This document shows, piece after piece, positions 16,673-25,022 of a stretch of 64,000 nucleotides of DNA. A model generated the notes under the pieces. That model did no database searches and was not told where the DNA came from. It was given only the letters and a program-made list of their open reading frames with translations. Positions within the stretch are counted from its first letter, which is position 1; each line of letters opens with the position of its first letter. Origin of the DNA: Streptomyces sp. NBC_01260 (GTDB lineage Bacteria > Actinomycetota > Actinomycetes > Streptomycetales > Streptomycetaceae); contig NZ_CP108464.1 in the NCBI RefSeq assembly GCF_036226405.1, positions 4,154,001 through 4,218,000 of the forward strand, in the 5' to 3' direction. Position numbers and translations under genes: made by a program.

Positions 16673-18313
16673 CTACGCCGGGTCACCCGTAGCGATACGG
16701 AGCTCGAAGTGGGCACCCGTCTTGGGCACCGCGGTTCCGGAGGTGGGGAACTGGTCGACGACCTGGTCCTCCGCGTAGGCGTTCCCCGGCACCTTGATCT
16801 GCTTGATCGTCCAGCCGGCCGCGTCCGCGCACTGCCGCGCGGAGATGATGTCCTTGTACAGGAAGCTCGGGGCGTCGACCTTGTTCGGGTCGTCGTTGTC
16901 CTCCAGCGCGTCCGTGCAGGCCTCGGTCTTCATCGTCCGGTTCCGCTCCGGATCCTTGTGGTCGGCGGCCGCCTGGGAATCGCTCGACGAAGGGCTGTCG
17001 TCGCCCTTGTCGCCGCCCTTCAGCGAGAGCACCGTGACCAGGCCGCCGATCGCGATCAGGGCCACCACGATCGAGCCCACGATCACCGGAACGTTTCGCT
17101 TGGACCCGCCGCCGCCCGAAGAAGTGGACGCCGTCTGCGGCGAGATCGAATACGGCGGGGTCTGCTGCTGCATCGGCGACATCGGCGCCTGGCTCTGGTA
17201 CGCCGGGGCCGACTGGGGGTAGCCGTACGACGGCGCGGGCGTCGGCGGACCGTACGGGCCGGGCTGCTGCTGCGACTGGTACGGGCCGGGCTGGTACGGC
17301 GTCTGGACGCTCTGCGGCGCCGGGGCGGACTGGTCGACCGGCGGGAAGACCGCCGAACCGACGCCCGAGCCGCTGTTCGCCGCTGCGCCGGTGCCACTGA
17401 CGATCACCGGGGCGCCCGTCTGGCCGCCCGCGCCCAGCACCCGGGTGATCTCGTCCTGCATCGCGGCGGCGCTCGGGAAGCGCTCGTTCGGGTTCTTCTT
17501 CAGCGCGCGGGCGACCAGCGCGTCCATCGCCGGGGTGATCGACCGGTTGATGGTGGACGGCGCGACCGGCTCCTCCTGCACATGCGCGTACGCGATGGCC
17601 AGGGGCGAGTCCGCGTCGAAGGGGATGCGGCCGGTCAGCAGCTGGAAGAGCATGATGCCGACCGAGTACAGGTCGGAGCGCGCGTCGACCCCGCGGCCCA
17701 GGGCCTGTTCGGGGGAGAGGTACTGAGGGGTGCCGACGACCATGCCGGTCTGCGTCATCGACGTGACGCCGGACTGCATGGCGCGGGCGATGCCGAAGTC
17801 CATGACCTTCACGATGCCGCGCTTGGTCACCATGACGTTGCCGGGCTTGATGTCGCGGTGGACCAGGCCCATTTCGTGGCTGGTGTCCAGGGCGGCCAGC
17901 ACATCGGCCGTCACCTTGAGCGCCTTGTCGGCGGGCATCGCACCGTGACTGCGGATGTCGGCCTGGAGCACGGAGCCGAGCGGCTGCCCCTCGACGTACT
18001 CCATGACGATGTACGGCATCAGCGCACCGCCGAGCTCGTCCTCGCCGGTATCGAAGACGGAGACGATGTTGGTGTGCTGGAGCTTGGCGACCGCCTGGGC
18101 CTCGCGCCGGAACCTCTCGCGGAAGGACTGCTCGCGCCCGAGTTCCGTGTGGAGCGTCTTGATGGCGACCTGCCGGTCGAGCGCGGAGTCGTACGCCAGG
18201 TATACGGACGCCATCCCGCCTTCGCCGAGCAGGTCACGCAGCTGGTAGCGGCCGCCGGCGACCGAACCGCCCGCGTAGCGCCCCTGGGCCCCTTGTGCGC
18301 CGTCCTGGCTCAT
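16673..18313 (-). CDS. Ser/Thr protein kinase with one PASTA-like C-terminal domain (PknB family)
   Basis: A 546-residue membrane kinase. The kinase domain spans about residues 22-285: glycine loop LGEGGMASVYLAYD, catalytic Lys in VAIKTLH, HRD motif LVHRDIKPGNVMV, DFG in VMDFGIARAM, activation loop MTQTGMVVGTPQYLSPEQ. A Pro/Gln/Tyr-rich linker follows, then one transmembrane helix near residues 407-430 (VGSIVVALIAIGGLVTVL), and an extracellular PASTA-like domain (VDQFPTSGTAVPKTGAHFEL). The ATG at 18313 has a GGGGGAAG ribosome site; an upstream in-frame start at 18391 does not. It is divergent from a second kinase, so the two may share a regulatory region. Confidence 0.9.
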   Translation of the reverse strand: MSQDGAQGAQGRYAGGSVAGGRYQLRDLLGEGGMASVYLAYDSALDRQVAIKTLHTELGREQSFRERFRREAQAVAKLQHTNIVSVFDTGEDELGGALMPYIVMEYVEGQPLGSVLQADIRSHGAMPADKALKVTADVLAALDTSHEMGLVHRDIKPGNVMVTKRGIVKVMDFGIARAMQSGVTSMTQTGMVVGTPQYLSPEQALGRGVDARSDLYSVGIMLFQLLTGRIPFDADSPLAIAYAHVQEEPVAPSTINRSITPAMDALVARALKKNPNERFPSAAAMQDEITRVLGAGGQTGAPVIVSGTGAAANSGSGVGSAVFPPVDQSAPAPQSVQTPYQPGPYQSQQQPGPYGPPTPAPSYGYPQSAPAYQSQAPMSPMQQQTPPYSISPQTASTSSGGGGSKRNVPVIVGSIVVALIAIGGLVTVLSLKGGDKGDDSPSSSDSQAAADHKDPERNRTMKTEACTDALEDNDDPNKVDAPSFLYKDIISARQCADAAGWTIKQIKVPGNAYAEDQVVDQFPTSGTAVPKTGAHFELRIATGDPA

Positions 18314-18609
18314 GACTTGACTTCCCCCTCGGGCGCGCGACTCACGCGAAGATCCGTATGACGCGCCAAGTCTGCCCGAGGGGTACGACACGTCAAGCCG
18401 GGTGCCCGTTCCGTGACCCTACGCACAAGAAGCGTCTCGGAAGCGTTACAGGAACCGCATGTAATTTGCGCGGGCGGCTTGCCAGCCGGTTGGATGGCCG
18501 GTCCCTCTCGAAATCGGTGCGTCCGACGAAGGCTGTAGCGTGACGTGGCAATGCAGCAAGGCACCGTGAGAACCCGCGGACGCGCGGACAGATACGACGG
18601 CGAGGACTG
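18314..18609. other. divergent intergenic region between two kinase genes
   Basis: This 296-base stretch holds the promoters of both kinases. TGTAGCGT at about 18534 is a possible -10 box for the rightward gene. No reading frame with a ribosome site and no clear palindromic operator was found. Confidence 0.5.
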
Positions 18610-20235
18610 ATGGCACCCGAACCCGAAGCAAACGGCGGCGGAGTTCCGGATGGCACCGACTCCTGGGGCATCGGCGGTGTTGTCGGCGACGGGCGTTACC
18701 GGCTGACCCACCGGCTCGGCCGGGGCGGTATGGCCGAGGTCTTCGCGGCCGAGGACGTCCGGCTCGGACGCACGGTCGCGGTGAAGCTGCTGCGCTCCGA
18801 CCTCGCGGAGGACCCGGTCTCCAAGGCCCGGTTCACGCGCGAGGCCCAGTCGGTCGCAGGGCTCAACCACCATGCGGTCGTGGCGGTGTACGACTCCGGC
18901 GAGGACACCGTGGCCGGCCAGACCGTCCCGTACATCGTGATGGAGCTCGTCGAGGGCCACACCATCCGTGACCTGCTGCTCAACGCCGAGGCCCCGCCTC
19001 CGGAGCAGGCCCTGATCATTGTCTCCGGGGTACTTGAGGCGCTCGCCTACTCGCACCAGCACGGGATCGTGCACCGGGACATCAAGCCCGCCAACGTGAT
19101 CATCACGCACTCCGGCGCGGTCAAGGTGATGGACTTCGGCATCGCCCGTGCGCTGCACGGCGCGCAGTCGACGATGACCCAGACCGGCATGGTCATGGGC
19201 ACGCCGCAGTACCTCTCCCCCGAGCAGGCGCTGGGCAAGGCCGTCGACCACCGCTCCGACCTGTACGCCACCGGCTGCCTCCTGTACGAACTCCTCGCAC
19301 TGCGGCCCCCGTTCACGGGTGAGACGCCGCTCTCCGTCGTGTACCAGCACGTTCAGGACATTCCGGTCCCGCCGTCGGAGGTCTCCGACGCGGTGCCCGC
19401 GGAGCTGGACGGGCTTGTCATGCGCTCGCTCGCGAAGGACCCGGACGACCGGTTCCAGAGCGCCGAGGAGATGCGCGGCCTCGTCCAGTACAGCCTGCAG
19501 ATGCTCCAGGTCCAGGGCGGCCACACCGGTACGTGGAACACCGGCCCGGTCGTGACGCACGAGGGCGGTGCCACCCCGCCCGGGGGCATGACCGGCGCCA
19601 CCCATGCGATGGGGCACCCGCAGCACGGGGACACCTCGCAGGGGCCGATCCTGCCGCCGATGAACCCCGACGACGGCGGGTACGACGGCAGCGGCGGCCG
19701 GCCGGGCGGTGGCGGCCGCGGCAAGCTGTGGCTGTTCGTCGTGCTGGCACTGATCGCGATCGGTGCGGGCGTCGCCATCGCGGTCAACGCGACGAAGGGC
19801 AGCGGCGGGCCGCCCGCGAAGGATCCGGCGCCGACGTCCAGCTCTCCTTCCCCGAAGAAGAGTTCACCCTCGCCGACCGAGGAGCAGACCCAGGACACCC
19901 AGCAGCCCGGGAGTTCCAGCGGCGATCAGCAGCAGACGCCGCACAAGCCCAGGTACACCCCCTCGACCACACCGAGCGAAACCGCCGAGCCCCCGACGCC
20001 CAGCCCGACGGACACAGCACCGGGCACCACGACGGACGGCGGGACGAGCACCGACACGGGCGGCACGGCGACGGACGGCGGTTCGAGCACCGACACGGGC
20101 GGCACGACAACCGACGGCGGCGCCAACGGCGACACGAGCGGCACGACGCCGACCGGCGGAGCGGCCGGCGAGCCGGGCACCGCGGAGGGTGCCAGCGCCG
20201 GCACCGCCGCGGGGACGGTGGGCACCACCCCGTAG
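18610..20235 (+). CDS. Ser/Thr protein kinase with Thr/Gly-rich extracellular tail
   Basis: A 541-residue kinase. The kinase domain (about residues 28-290) has GRGGMAEVFAAED, VAVKLLR, IVHRDIKPANVIITHSG, VMDFGIARALHG and MTQTGMVMGTPQYLSPEQ. A His/Gly/Pro-rich linker and one membrane helix near residues 372-395 (LWLFVVLALIAIGAGVAIAV) follow. The outer tail of about 145 residues is low complexity with a 13-residue TDGGTSTDTGGTA repeat and no PASTA domain. The ATG at 18610 follows GCGAGGAC. It converges on an APH-fold gene with only ten bases between. Confidence 0.9.
   Translation: MAPEPEANGGGVPDGTDSWGIGGVVGDGRYRLTHRLGRGGMAEVFAAEDVRLGRTVAVKLLRSDLAEDPVSKARFTREAQSVAGLNHHAVVAVYDSGEDTVAGQTVPYIVMELVEGHTIRDLLLNAEAPPPEQALIIVSGVLEALAYSHQHGIVHRDIKPANVIITHSGAVKVMDFGIARALHGAQSTMTQTGMVMGTPQYLSPEQALGKAVDHRSDLYATGCLLYELLALRPPFTGETPLSVVYQHVQDIPVPPSEVSDAVPAELDGLVMRSLAKDPDDRFQSAEEMRGLVQYSLQMLQVQGGHTGTWNTGPVVTHEGGATPPGGMTGATHAMGHPQHGDTSQGPILPPMNPDDGGYDGSGGRPGGGGRGKLWLFVVLALIAIGAGVAIAVNATKGSGGPPAKDPAPTSSSPSPKKSSPSPTEEQTQDTQQPGSSSGDQQQTPHKPRYTPSTTPSETAEPPTPSPTDTAPGTTTDGGTSTDTGGTATDGGSSTDTGGTTTDGGANGDTSGTTPTGGAAGEPGTAEGASAGTAAGTVGTTP
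20032..20121 (+). repeat. 39-bp coding tandem repeat in the kinase tail
   Basis: Two full 39-base units (20032-20070, 20071-20109) and a partial third encode the 13-residue Thr/Asp/Gly repeat at the end of the kinase. Copy number may vary between strains. Confidence 0.8.
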
Positions 20236-20245
20236 CCAACCGCTC

Positions 20246-21286
20246 TCAGTCCGTGAAGGCTTCGCGCACCGCGTCGTACTCACGGGTCCACCACACCGCC
20301 AGGGCCGACACCGCAGGGAACTGCGGGTCGGCCCTTCGGTCGTTCAGGCAGTAGCGCCAGCGCAGTATCCAGAAGTCGTTGAGCCGCTCCCACCACACCC
20401 GGTGCACCGCCGCGGCCAGCTCGGCGGCCCCGGCCCCGGCCGCCCGCCGGTAGGCGCGCGCGTACGCCCGCACCTTCACCAGCTCCAGCTCACCGGCAGG
20501 CTGGACGAAGAAGATCGCCGCGGCCCGTACCGCCTCCTCCGCCCGGGGCTGCACGCCGAGGCGGTCCCAGTCGAGGATCGCCACCGGGTCGGCGCCCCGG
20601 TAGAGCACGTTCAGCGGGTGGAAGTCGCCGTGCACCCAGCCGGTCGCCGGAACCCCGGGCGCGGGCGGCCGGCGGTCCGCGTGCTGGTCCAGCAGGGTGC
20701 GCCGCTCCAGGAGCCGGTGCTCGGCCAGTTCGTCGAAGGCGTCCCGGGGCCGCCGGCCGCGCGCCGCGGCCAGCAGCTCGTCGATCAGCGCGAAGGTGTC
20801 GGCGGGGTCCGGGCTCGCATGGCCGGGGAGGCTGCCCGTGGCCCCCGCGCCCGCCTCCATCACCTGCTCAAGACCGGTGTGTACGGCTCCGAGGAGCGCC
20901 CCGAGACGCACCGACTGGGCGACAGTGAGCTGGGCGCCGGCCCGGTGCAGCCCGTCGACCCAGGGGTGCAGGGCGTAGCAGCGGCCGCCGATCTCGGCGA
21001 CGGTGCCGCCCTCGGTGTCCTCGATGGGCGGGGCAACGGGTACTCCGAGTGACTGGAGCCGCTGGGTGGCACGGTGCTGGCGGACGATCGTGGCGCGGTC
21101 GCCGGTGGAGTCGTCCAGATGGTGCTTGAGGAAGTAGGAACCCCGGGTGGTGGAGACCCGGTATCCGTGGTTCAGCAGGCCCTGGTCCAGGGGTTTGCAG
21201 GTGAGCGGATCACCTGCGTGCGGATAGCGGCGGAGCACCTCGCCGACCGGGGGAACAGGCGGGAGGGTTACAGATGAGCGCGGCAC
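20246..21286 (-). CDS. aminoglycoside phosphotransferase (APH) family protein
   Basis: A 346-residue protein with the kinase-like APH fold: an N-lobe ending in GSYFLKHHL (ATP-binding Lys), the Brenner motif HGDFHPLNVLYRG near residue 220, and metal-binding ILDWDRLG about 15 residues later. It resembles homoserine-kinase-type small-molecule kinases more than true antibiotic-resistance enzymes, so the substrate is left open. The GTG start at 21286 has no ribosome site; a TAACAT hexamer ends seven bases before it and overlaps the stop of the upstream PPOX gene, which suggests a leaderless mRNA. Confidence 0.8.
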   Translation of the reverse strand: MPRSSVTLPPVPPVGEVLRRYPHAGDPLTCKPLDQGLLNHGYRVSTTRGSYFLKHHLDDSTGDRATIVRQHRATQRLQSLGVPVAPPIEDTEGGTVAEIGGRCYALHPWVDGLHRAGAQLTVAQSVRLGALLGAVHTGLEQVMEAGAGATGSLPGHASPDPADTFALIDELLAAARGRRPRDAFDELAEHRLLERRTLLDQHADRRPPAPGVPATGWVHGDFHPLNVLYRGADPVAILDWDRLGVQPRAEEAVRAAAIFFVQPAGELELVKVRAYARAYRRAAGAGAAELAAAVHRVWWERLNDFWILRWRYCLNDRRADPQFPAVSALAVWWTREYDAVREAFTD

Positions 21287-21296
21287 TCGCCAGATG

Positions 21297-21734
21297 TTAG
21301 ATCACGCTGTGTTGCGCACCGTGACGAGTTGCGTGGAAGTCCAGAGTGTGCACGCTGACGAAGTGCGGGTCGAGCCGGAGATAGGCCGGGGTGAAGGGCT
21401 CCCCGTTCACCTCGACGGGGACCGGACCGAAGAGTTCGCGCTGGACGCAGGTCGGCTCGACGGTCTCCGCGGGCCCGGTGAACTGCACGGACCACAGGTC
21501 CCGGCTGCCCGCCGAGGTGGCCGCGTTGAAGTTGTCCGCCCCGTACGCGACGACCGTGCCGTTGCAGGCGTCGTGGTAGCCGAGGCCGCTGTGCATCCGC
21601 AGGACGACCCGGCCGTCGATCACGATGTGGCGGGCCACCGTCAGGAACGGAAGCGCCCTCATGCTCGTCGCCAGCCGACCGTAGGGGACCCGGCCGAGCA
21701 GGTCGATTGCGTGGAGTTCTTCCTCGGTGGACAT
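21297..21734 (-). CDS. pyridoxamine 5'-phosphate oxidase-fold protein
   Basis: A 145-residue split-barrel flavin or F420-binding family protein. It starts STEEELHAIDLLGRVPYGRLATS, has a buried IVIDGRVVLRMH strand region and a C-terminal YLRLDPHFVSVHTLDF. Proteins of this group bind FMN, F420 or heme; the sequence does not decide which. ATG 21734 is preferred over the GTG at 21743, although the GGAGG before it is close (two bases). It lies ten bases upstream of the APH gene on the same strand. Confidence 0.75.
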   Translation of the reverse strand: MSTEEELHAIDLLGRVPYGRLATSMRALPFLTVARHIVIDGRVVLRMHSGLGYHDACNGTVVAYGADNFNAATSAGSRDLWSVQFTGPAETVEPTCVQRELFGPVPVEVNGEPFTPAYLRLDPHFVSVHTLDFHATRHGAQHSVI

Positions 21735-21773
21735 GACCTCCACTGTGCGTCACCGAGAGGGACGGAATAAGAG

Positions 21774-21828
21774 GCCGCAGCCCCGGGCGTCGGGGGACCA
21801 AAGTCCCGAGTCTGCCCGGGGCCGCGGC
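21774..21828. terminator. hairpin terminator downstream of the response regulator
   Basis: Outer arms 21774-21788 and 21814-21828 match at 14 of 15 positions, with an additional inner stem (GGAC/GTCC). It lies between the response regulator stop and the PPOX gene, both on the minus strand. Confidence 0.75.
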
Positions 21829-21864
21829 TCTTCCGTACGGACCGGCTTCCCGGTTGCGTACCGT

Positions 21865-22542
21865 TCAGCGCTTTTCGGCCTGGAGCCGCGCCACATAGGC
21901 GGCGGCCTGCGAGCGGCGCTCCATGCCGAGTTTGGAGAGCAGGCTGGAGACGTAATTCTTGATCGTCTTCTCGGCGAGATGCAGCCGCTCCCCGATCACC
22001 CGGTTCGTCAGCCCCTCACCGATCAGATCCAGGATTTTGCGCTCCTGTTCCGTGAGACCCGCGAGTTTGTCGTCGCCGCGGCCCTTCTTGCCTTCGCGCA
22101 GCCGCTCCAGCACCCGCGCGGTGGCCACCGGGTCGAGCAGCGACTTTCCGGCCGCCACGTCCCGTACGGCGTTCAGCAGCTCGCTGCCCCGGATCGCCTT
22201 GAGCACGTATCCGGAGGCGCCCGCCATGATCGCGTCGAAAAGTGCCTCGTCATCGGCGTACGAGGTCAGCATCAGGCATTTGATGGACTCGTCCTGCGAC
22301 CGGATCTCCCGGCAGACCTCCACCCCGCTGCCGTCCGGCAGCCGTACGTCCAGGACGGCGACATCGGGCCGGGTCGCGGGGATGCGGACCAGCGCGTCCT
22401 CCGCGGTACCGGCCTCGCCGACCACCTCGATATCGTCCTCCACCGAGAGGAGCTCATGGACTCCGCGCCGGACGACTTCATGGTCATCAAGCAGAAAAAC
22501 CGTGATTTTTCCTTCTTTGCGCACAAACGCAGTCTCACACAC
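21865..22542 (-). CDS. NarL/LuxR-family response regulator (DevR-like, orphan)
   Basis: A 225-residue two-component response regulator. The receiver domain has FLLDDHEVVRRG, phosphoacceptor D65 in VAVLDVRLPDGSG, and the conserved Thr-Ser and Lys in LMLTSYADDEA and GYVLKAIRG. A GerE-type helix-turn-helix follows near residues 155-215 (LTEQERKILDLIGEGLTNRV then TIKNYVSSLLSKLGMERR). It is DevR/DosR-like. No histidine kinase gene is next to it, so it is an orphan. The GTG at 22542 follows AAGGGG; a GTG six codons later is possible. It is divergent from the second bkd cluster. Confidence 0.9.
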   Translation of the reverse strand: MCETAFVRKEGKITVFLLDDHEVVRRGVHELLSVEDDIEVVGEAGTAEDALVRIPATRPDVAVLDVRLPDGSGVEVCREIRSQDESIKCLMLTSYADDEALFDAIMAGASGYVLKAIRGSELLNAVRDVAAGKSLLDPVATARVLERLREGKKGRGDDKLAGLTEQERKILDLIGEGLTNRVIGERLHLAEKTIKNYVSSLLSKLGMERRSQAAAYVARLQAEKR

Positions 22543-22865
22543 TCACCCCTTCCCTGCCGCTGTCCGGCGGGATAACGTGCCGTTGTTCCGGCTGCCTGCA
22601 AGGCTGTTCCCAGTGCTGTGACCAGCGAGAGTTCCCGATTTCTTCGATTTACTTGGATATCCAAGCAAAATCGCAGGTCAGATAGGGTTTCGCAGTTACA
22701 CGAAGCACTGGGTAACGTGCCTAATAGCAGGGCGCTCGCCGGGGCACCTGTCACGCCTGTTCCCGGACCGAGCGGCACCCCACCCCGTGCACGGGTACGG
22801 ACACAGGCGAGCCGCACTGGTCTCCCGGCAGACCCCGGGGGCCGGACCGACGGAGGAGCACGCAC
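22543..22865. other. divergent intergenic region between response regulator and bkd cluster 2
   Basis: This 323-base region contains the promoters of both units and is more AT-rich than its surroundings near 22640-22700. Its main feature is the palindrome at 22652-22665. No gene was seen in it. Confidence 0.7.
22652..22665. promoter_or_regulatory. 14-bp perfect palindrome CTTGGATATCCAAG
   Basis: This perfect palindrome extends to 22648-22669 with one mismatched pair. It sits in an AT-rich context about 200 bases before the E1alpha start and 110 bases before the response regulator start. It is a good candidate operator, but the protein that binds it is unknown. Confidence 0.6.
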
Positions 22866-24029
22866 GTGACCGTGGAGAGCACTGCTGCCGCGCGCAAACC
22901 GCGACGCAGCAGCAAGCGGACCAGCGCCGCGAAGACGCCCGCGAAGACGCCACAGAGTTCCGGACCCGAGCTCGTACAGCTGCTGACGCCTGAGGGCGAG
23001 CGCGTCGAGCACCCGGACTACTCGATCGACCTGACCGCGGAAGAGCTGCGCGGCCTGTACCGGGACATGGTCCTGACCCGCCGCTTCGACGCCGAGGCCA
23101 CCGCCCTCCAGCGTCAGGGCGAGCTGGGCCTGTGGGCCTCGCTGCTGGGCCAGGAGGCCGCCCAGATCGGTTCCGGCCGGGCCCTGCGCGACGACGACTA
23201 CGTCTTCCCGACCTACCGTGAGCACGGCGTGGCCTGGTGCCGCGGCGTCGACCCGACCAATCTGCTCGGGATGTTCCGCGGTGTGAACCACGGCGGCTGG
23301 GACCCGACCACCAACAACTTCCACCTGTACACGATCGTCATCGGCTCGCAGACCCTGCACGCCACCGGCTACGCCATGGGCGTCGCCAAGGACGGCGCGG
23401 ACTCGGCCGTGATCGCGTACTTCGGTGACGGCGCCTCCAGCCAGGGCGATGTCGCCGAGTCGTTCACCTTCTCCGCGGTCTACAACGCCCCGGTCGTGTT
23501 CTTCTGCCAGAACAACCAGTGGGCGATCTCCGAGCCGACCGAGAAGCAGACCCGGGTGCCGCTCTACCAGCGTGCCCAGGGCTTCGGCTTCCCCGGCGTC
23601 CGGGTCGACGGCAACGACGTACTGGCCTGCCTGGCCGTCACCCGGTCCGCCCTGGAGCGGGCCCGGCGCGGCGAGGGGCCCACCCTCGTCGAGGCGTTCA
23701 CCTACCGGATGGGCGCGCACACCACCTCCGACGACCCGACGAAGTACCGGGCCGACGAGGAGCGCGTCTCCTGGGAGGCCAAGGACCCGATCCTGCGCCT
23801 GCGCACGTACCTGGAGAAGCAGGGCGCAGCCGACGAGGCGTTCTTCACCGGCCTCGACGAGGAGAGCGAAATCCTCGGCAAGCGGGTGCGGGAAGCGGTA
23901 CGGGCCATGCCCGACCCGGACCGCCTCGCGATCTTCGACCACGCCTACGCCGACGGGAGCGCCCTCGTCGACGAGGAGCGCGCCCAGTTCGCCGCCTACC
24001 AGGCATCGTTCGCCGAGGAGGGCAAGTAG
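22866..24029 (+). CDS. bkdF: 2-oxoacid dehydrogenase E1 subunit alpha, cluster 2
   Basis: A 387-residue E1 alpha subunit, paralogous to the one at 1972. The ThDP motif is GDGASSQGDVAESFTFSAVY followed by FFCQNN, and the phosphorylation-loop region TYRMGAHTTSDDPTKYR is conserved. The N-terminal 45 residues are Lys/Arg/Ala-rich and resemble no domain. The GTG at 22866 follows a strong CGGAGGAG site. Two bases separate its stop from the E1beta start. Streptomyces species commonly carry two such clusters; the symbol follows the S. avermitilis bkdFGH naming and is tentative. Confidence 0.88.
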   Translation: MTVESTAAARKPRRSSKRTSAAKTPAKTPQSSGPELVQLLTPEGERVEHPDYSIDLTAEELRGLYRDMVLTRRFDAEATALQRQGELGLWASLLGQEAAQIGSGRALRDDDYVFPTYREHGVAWCRGVDPTNLLGMFRGVNHGGWDPTTNNFHLYTIVIGSQTLHATGYAMGVAKDGADSAVIAYFGDGASSQGDVAESFTFSAVYNAPVVFFCQNNQWAISEPTEKQTRVPLYQRAQGFGFPGVRVDGNDVLACLAVTRSALERARRGEGPTLVEAFTYRMGAHTTSDDPTKYRADEERVSWEAKDPILRLRTYLEKQGAADEAFFTGLDEESEILGKRVREAVRAMPDPDRLAIFDHAYADGSALVDEERAQFAAYQASFAEEGK

Positions 24030-24031
24030 CC

Positions 24032-25012
24032 ATGGCCATGCAAAAGATGTCCATCGCGAAGGCGCTCAACGAGTCGCTGCGCAAGGCCCTCGACACCGAC
24101 CCCAAGGTCCTCATCATGGGTGAGGACGTCGGAAAGCTGGGCGGGGTCTTCCGGATCACCGACGGCCTCCAGAAGGACTTCGGAGAGGGCCGGGTCATCG
24201 ACACCCCGCTCGCCGAGTCCGGCATCGTCGGTACGGCGATCGGCCTGGCGCTGCGCGGCTACCGGCCGGTCGTGGAGATCCAGTTCGACGGCTTCGTCTT
24301 CCCCGCGTACGACCAGATCGTCACGCAGCTCGCGAAGATGCACGCCCGCTCGCTCGGCAAGATCAAGCTGCCGGTCGTCGTGCGGATTCCGTACGGCGGC
24401 GGCATCGGCGCCGTGGAGCACCACAGCGAGTCGCCCGAGGCGCTCTTCGCGCACGTCGCGGGCCTGAAGGTGGTCTCCCCGTCCAATGCGTCGGACGCCT
24501 ACTGGATGATGCAGCAGGCCGTGCTGAGCGACGACCCGGTCATCTTCTTCGAGCCGAAGCGCCGCTACTGGGACAAGGGCGAGCTCGACACCGAGTCCAT
24601 CCCCGGCCAGCTGCACCGCGCCTCCGTCGCCCGCACCGGCACGGACCTCACGCTGGTCGCGTACGGCCCGATGGTGAAGGTCTGCCTGGAGGCCGCCGCG
24701 GCCGCCCAGGAGGAGGGCAAGTCGATCGAGGTCGTGGATCTGCGCTCGATGTCCCCGATCGACTTCGACGCCATCCAGACCTCGGTCGAGAAGACCCGCA
24801 GGCTGGTCGTGGTGCACGAGGCGCCGGTGTTCTACGGCTCCGGCGCGGAGATCGCCGCTCGCATCACGGAGCGGTGCTTCTACCACCTGGAAGCACCGGT
24901 GCTGAGGGTCGGCGGCTACCACGTCCCGTACCCGCCGGCCCGGCTGGAGGACGAGTACCTGCCGGGTCTCGACCGTGTGCTCGACGCCGTCGACCGCTCG
25001 CTGGCGTACTGA
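24032..25012 (+). CDS. bkdG: 2-oxoacid dehydrogenase E1 subunit beta, cluster 2
   Basis: A 326-residue E1 beta subunit. Conserved parts are KVLIMGEDVGKLGGVFRITD, DTPLAESGIVGTAIGLALRG, VEIQFDGFVFPAYDQIVTQL, RIPYGGGIGAVEHHSESPEA and the C-terminal VVDLRSMSPIDFDAI. An open frame continues upstream to 23519, but that part is antisense-like noise inside the alpha gene; the ATG at 24032 follows an AGGAGGG site. ATG 24038 is an alternative. It works with the alpha subunit just upstream and the E2 core just downstream. Confidence 0.9.
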   Translation: MAMQKMSIAKALNESLRKALDTDPKVLIMGEDVGKLGGVFRITDGLQKDFGEGRVIDTPLAESGIVGTAIGLALRGYRPVVEIQFDGFVFPAYDQIVTQLAKMHARSLGKIKLPVVVRIPYGGGIGAVEHHSESPEALFAHVAGLKVVSPSNASDAYWMMQQAVLSDDPVIFFEPKRRYWDKGELDTESIPGQLHRASVARTGTDLTLVAYGPMVKVCLEAAAAAQEEGKSIEVVDLRSMSPIDFDAIQTSVEKTRRLVVVHEAPVFYGSGAEIAARITERCFYHLEAPVLRVGGYHVPYPPARLEDEYLPGLDRVLDAVDRSLAY

Positions 25013-25022
25013 GGACTGGGGC

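Noticed and set aside
18358..18543. 61-residue frame in the kinase-kinase intergenic region
   Set aside because: It has no ribosome site and lies where divergent promoters are expected.
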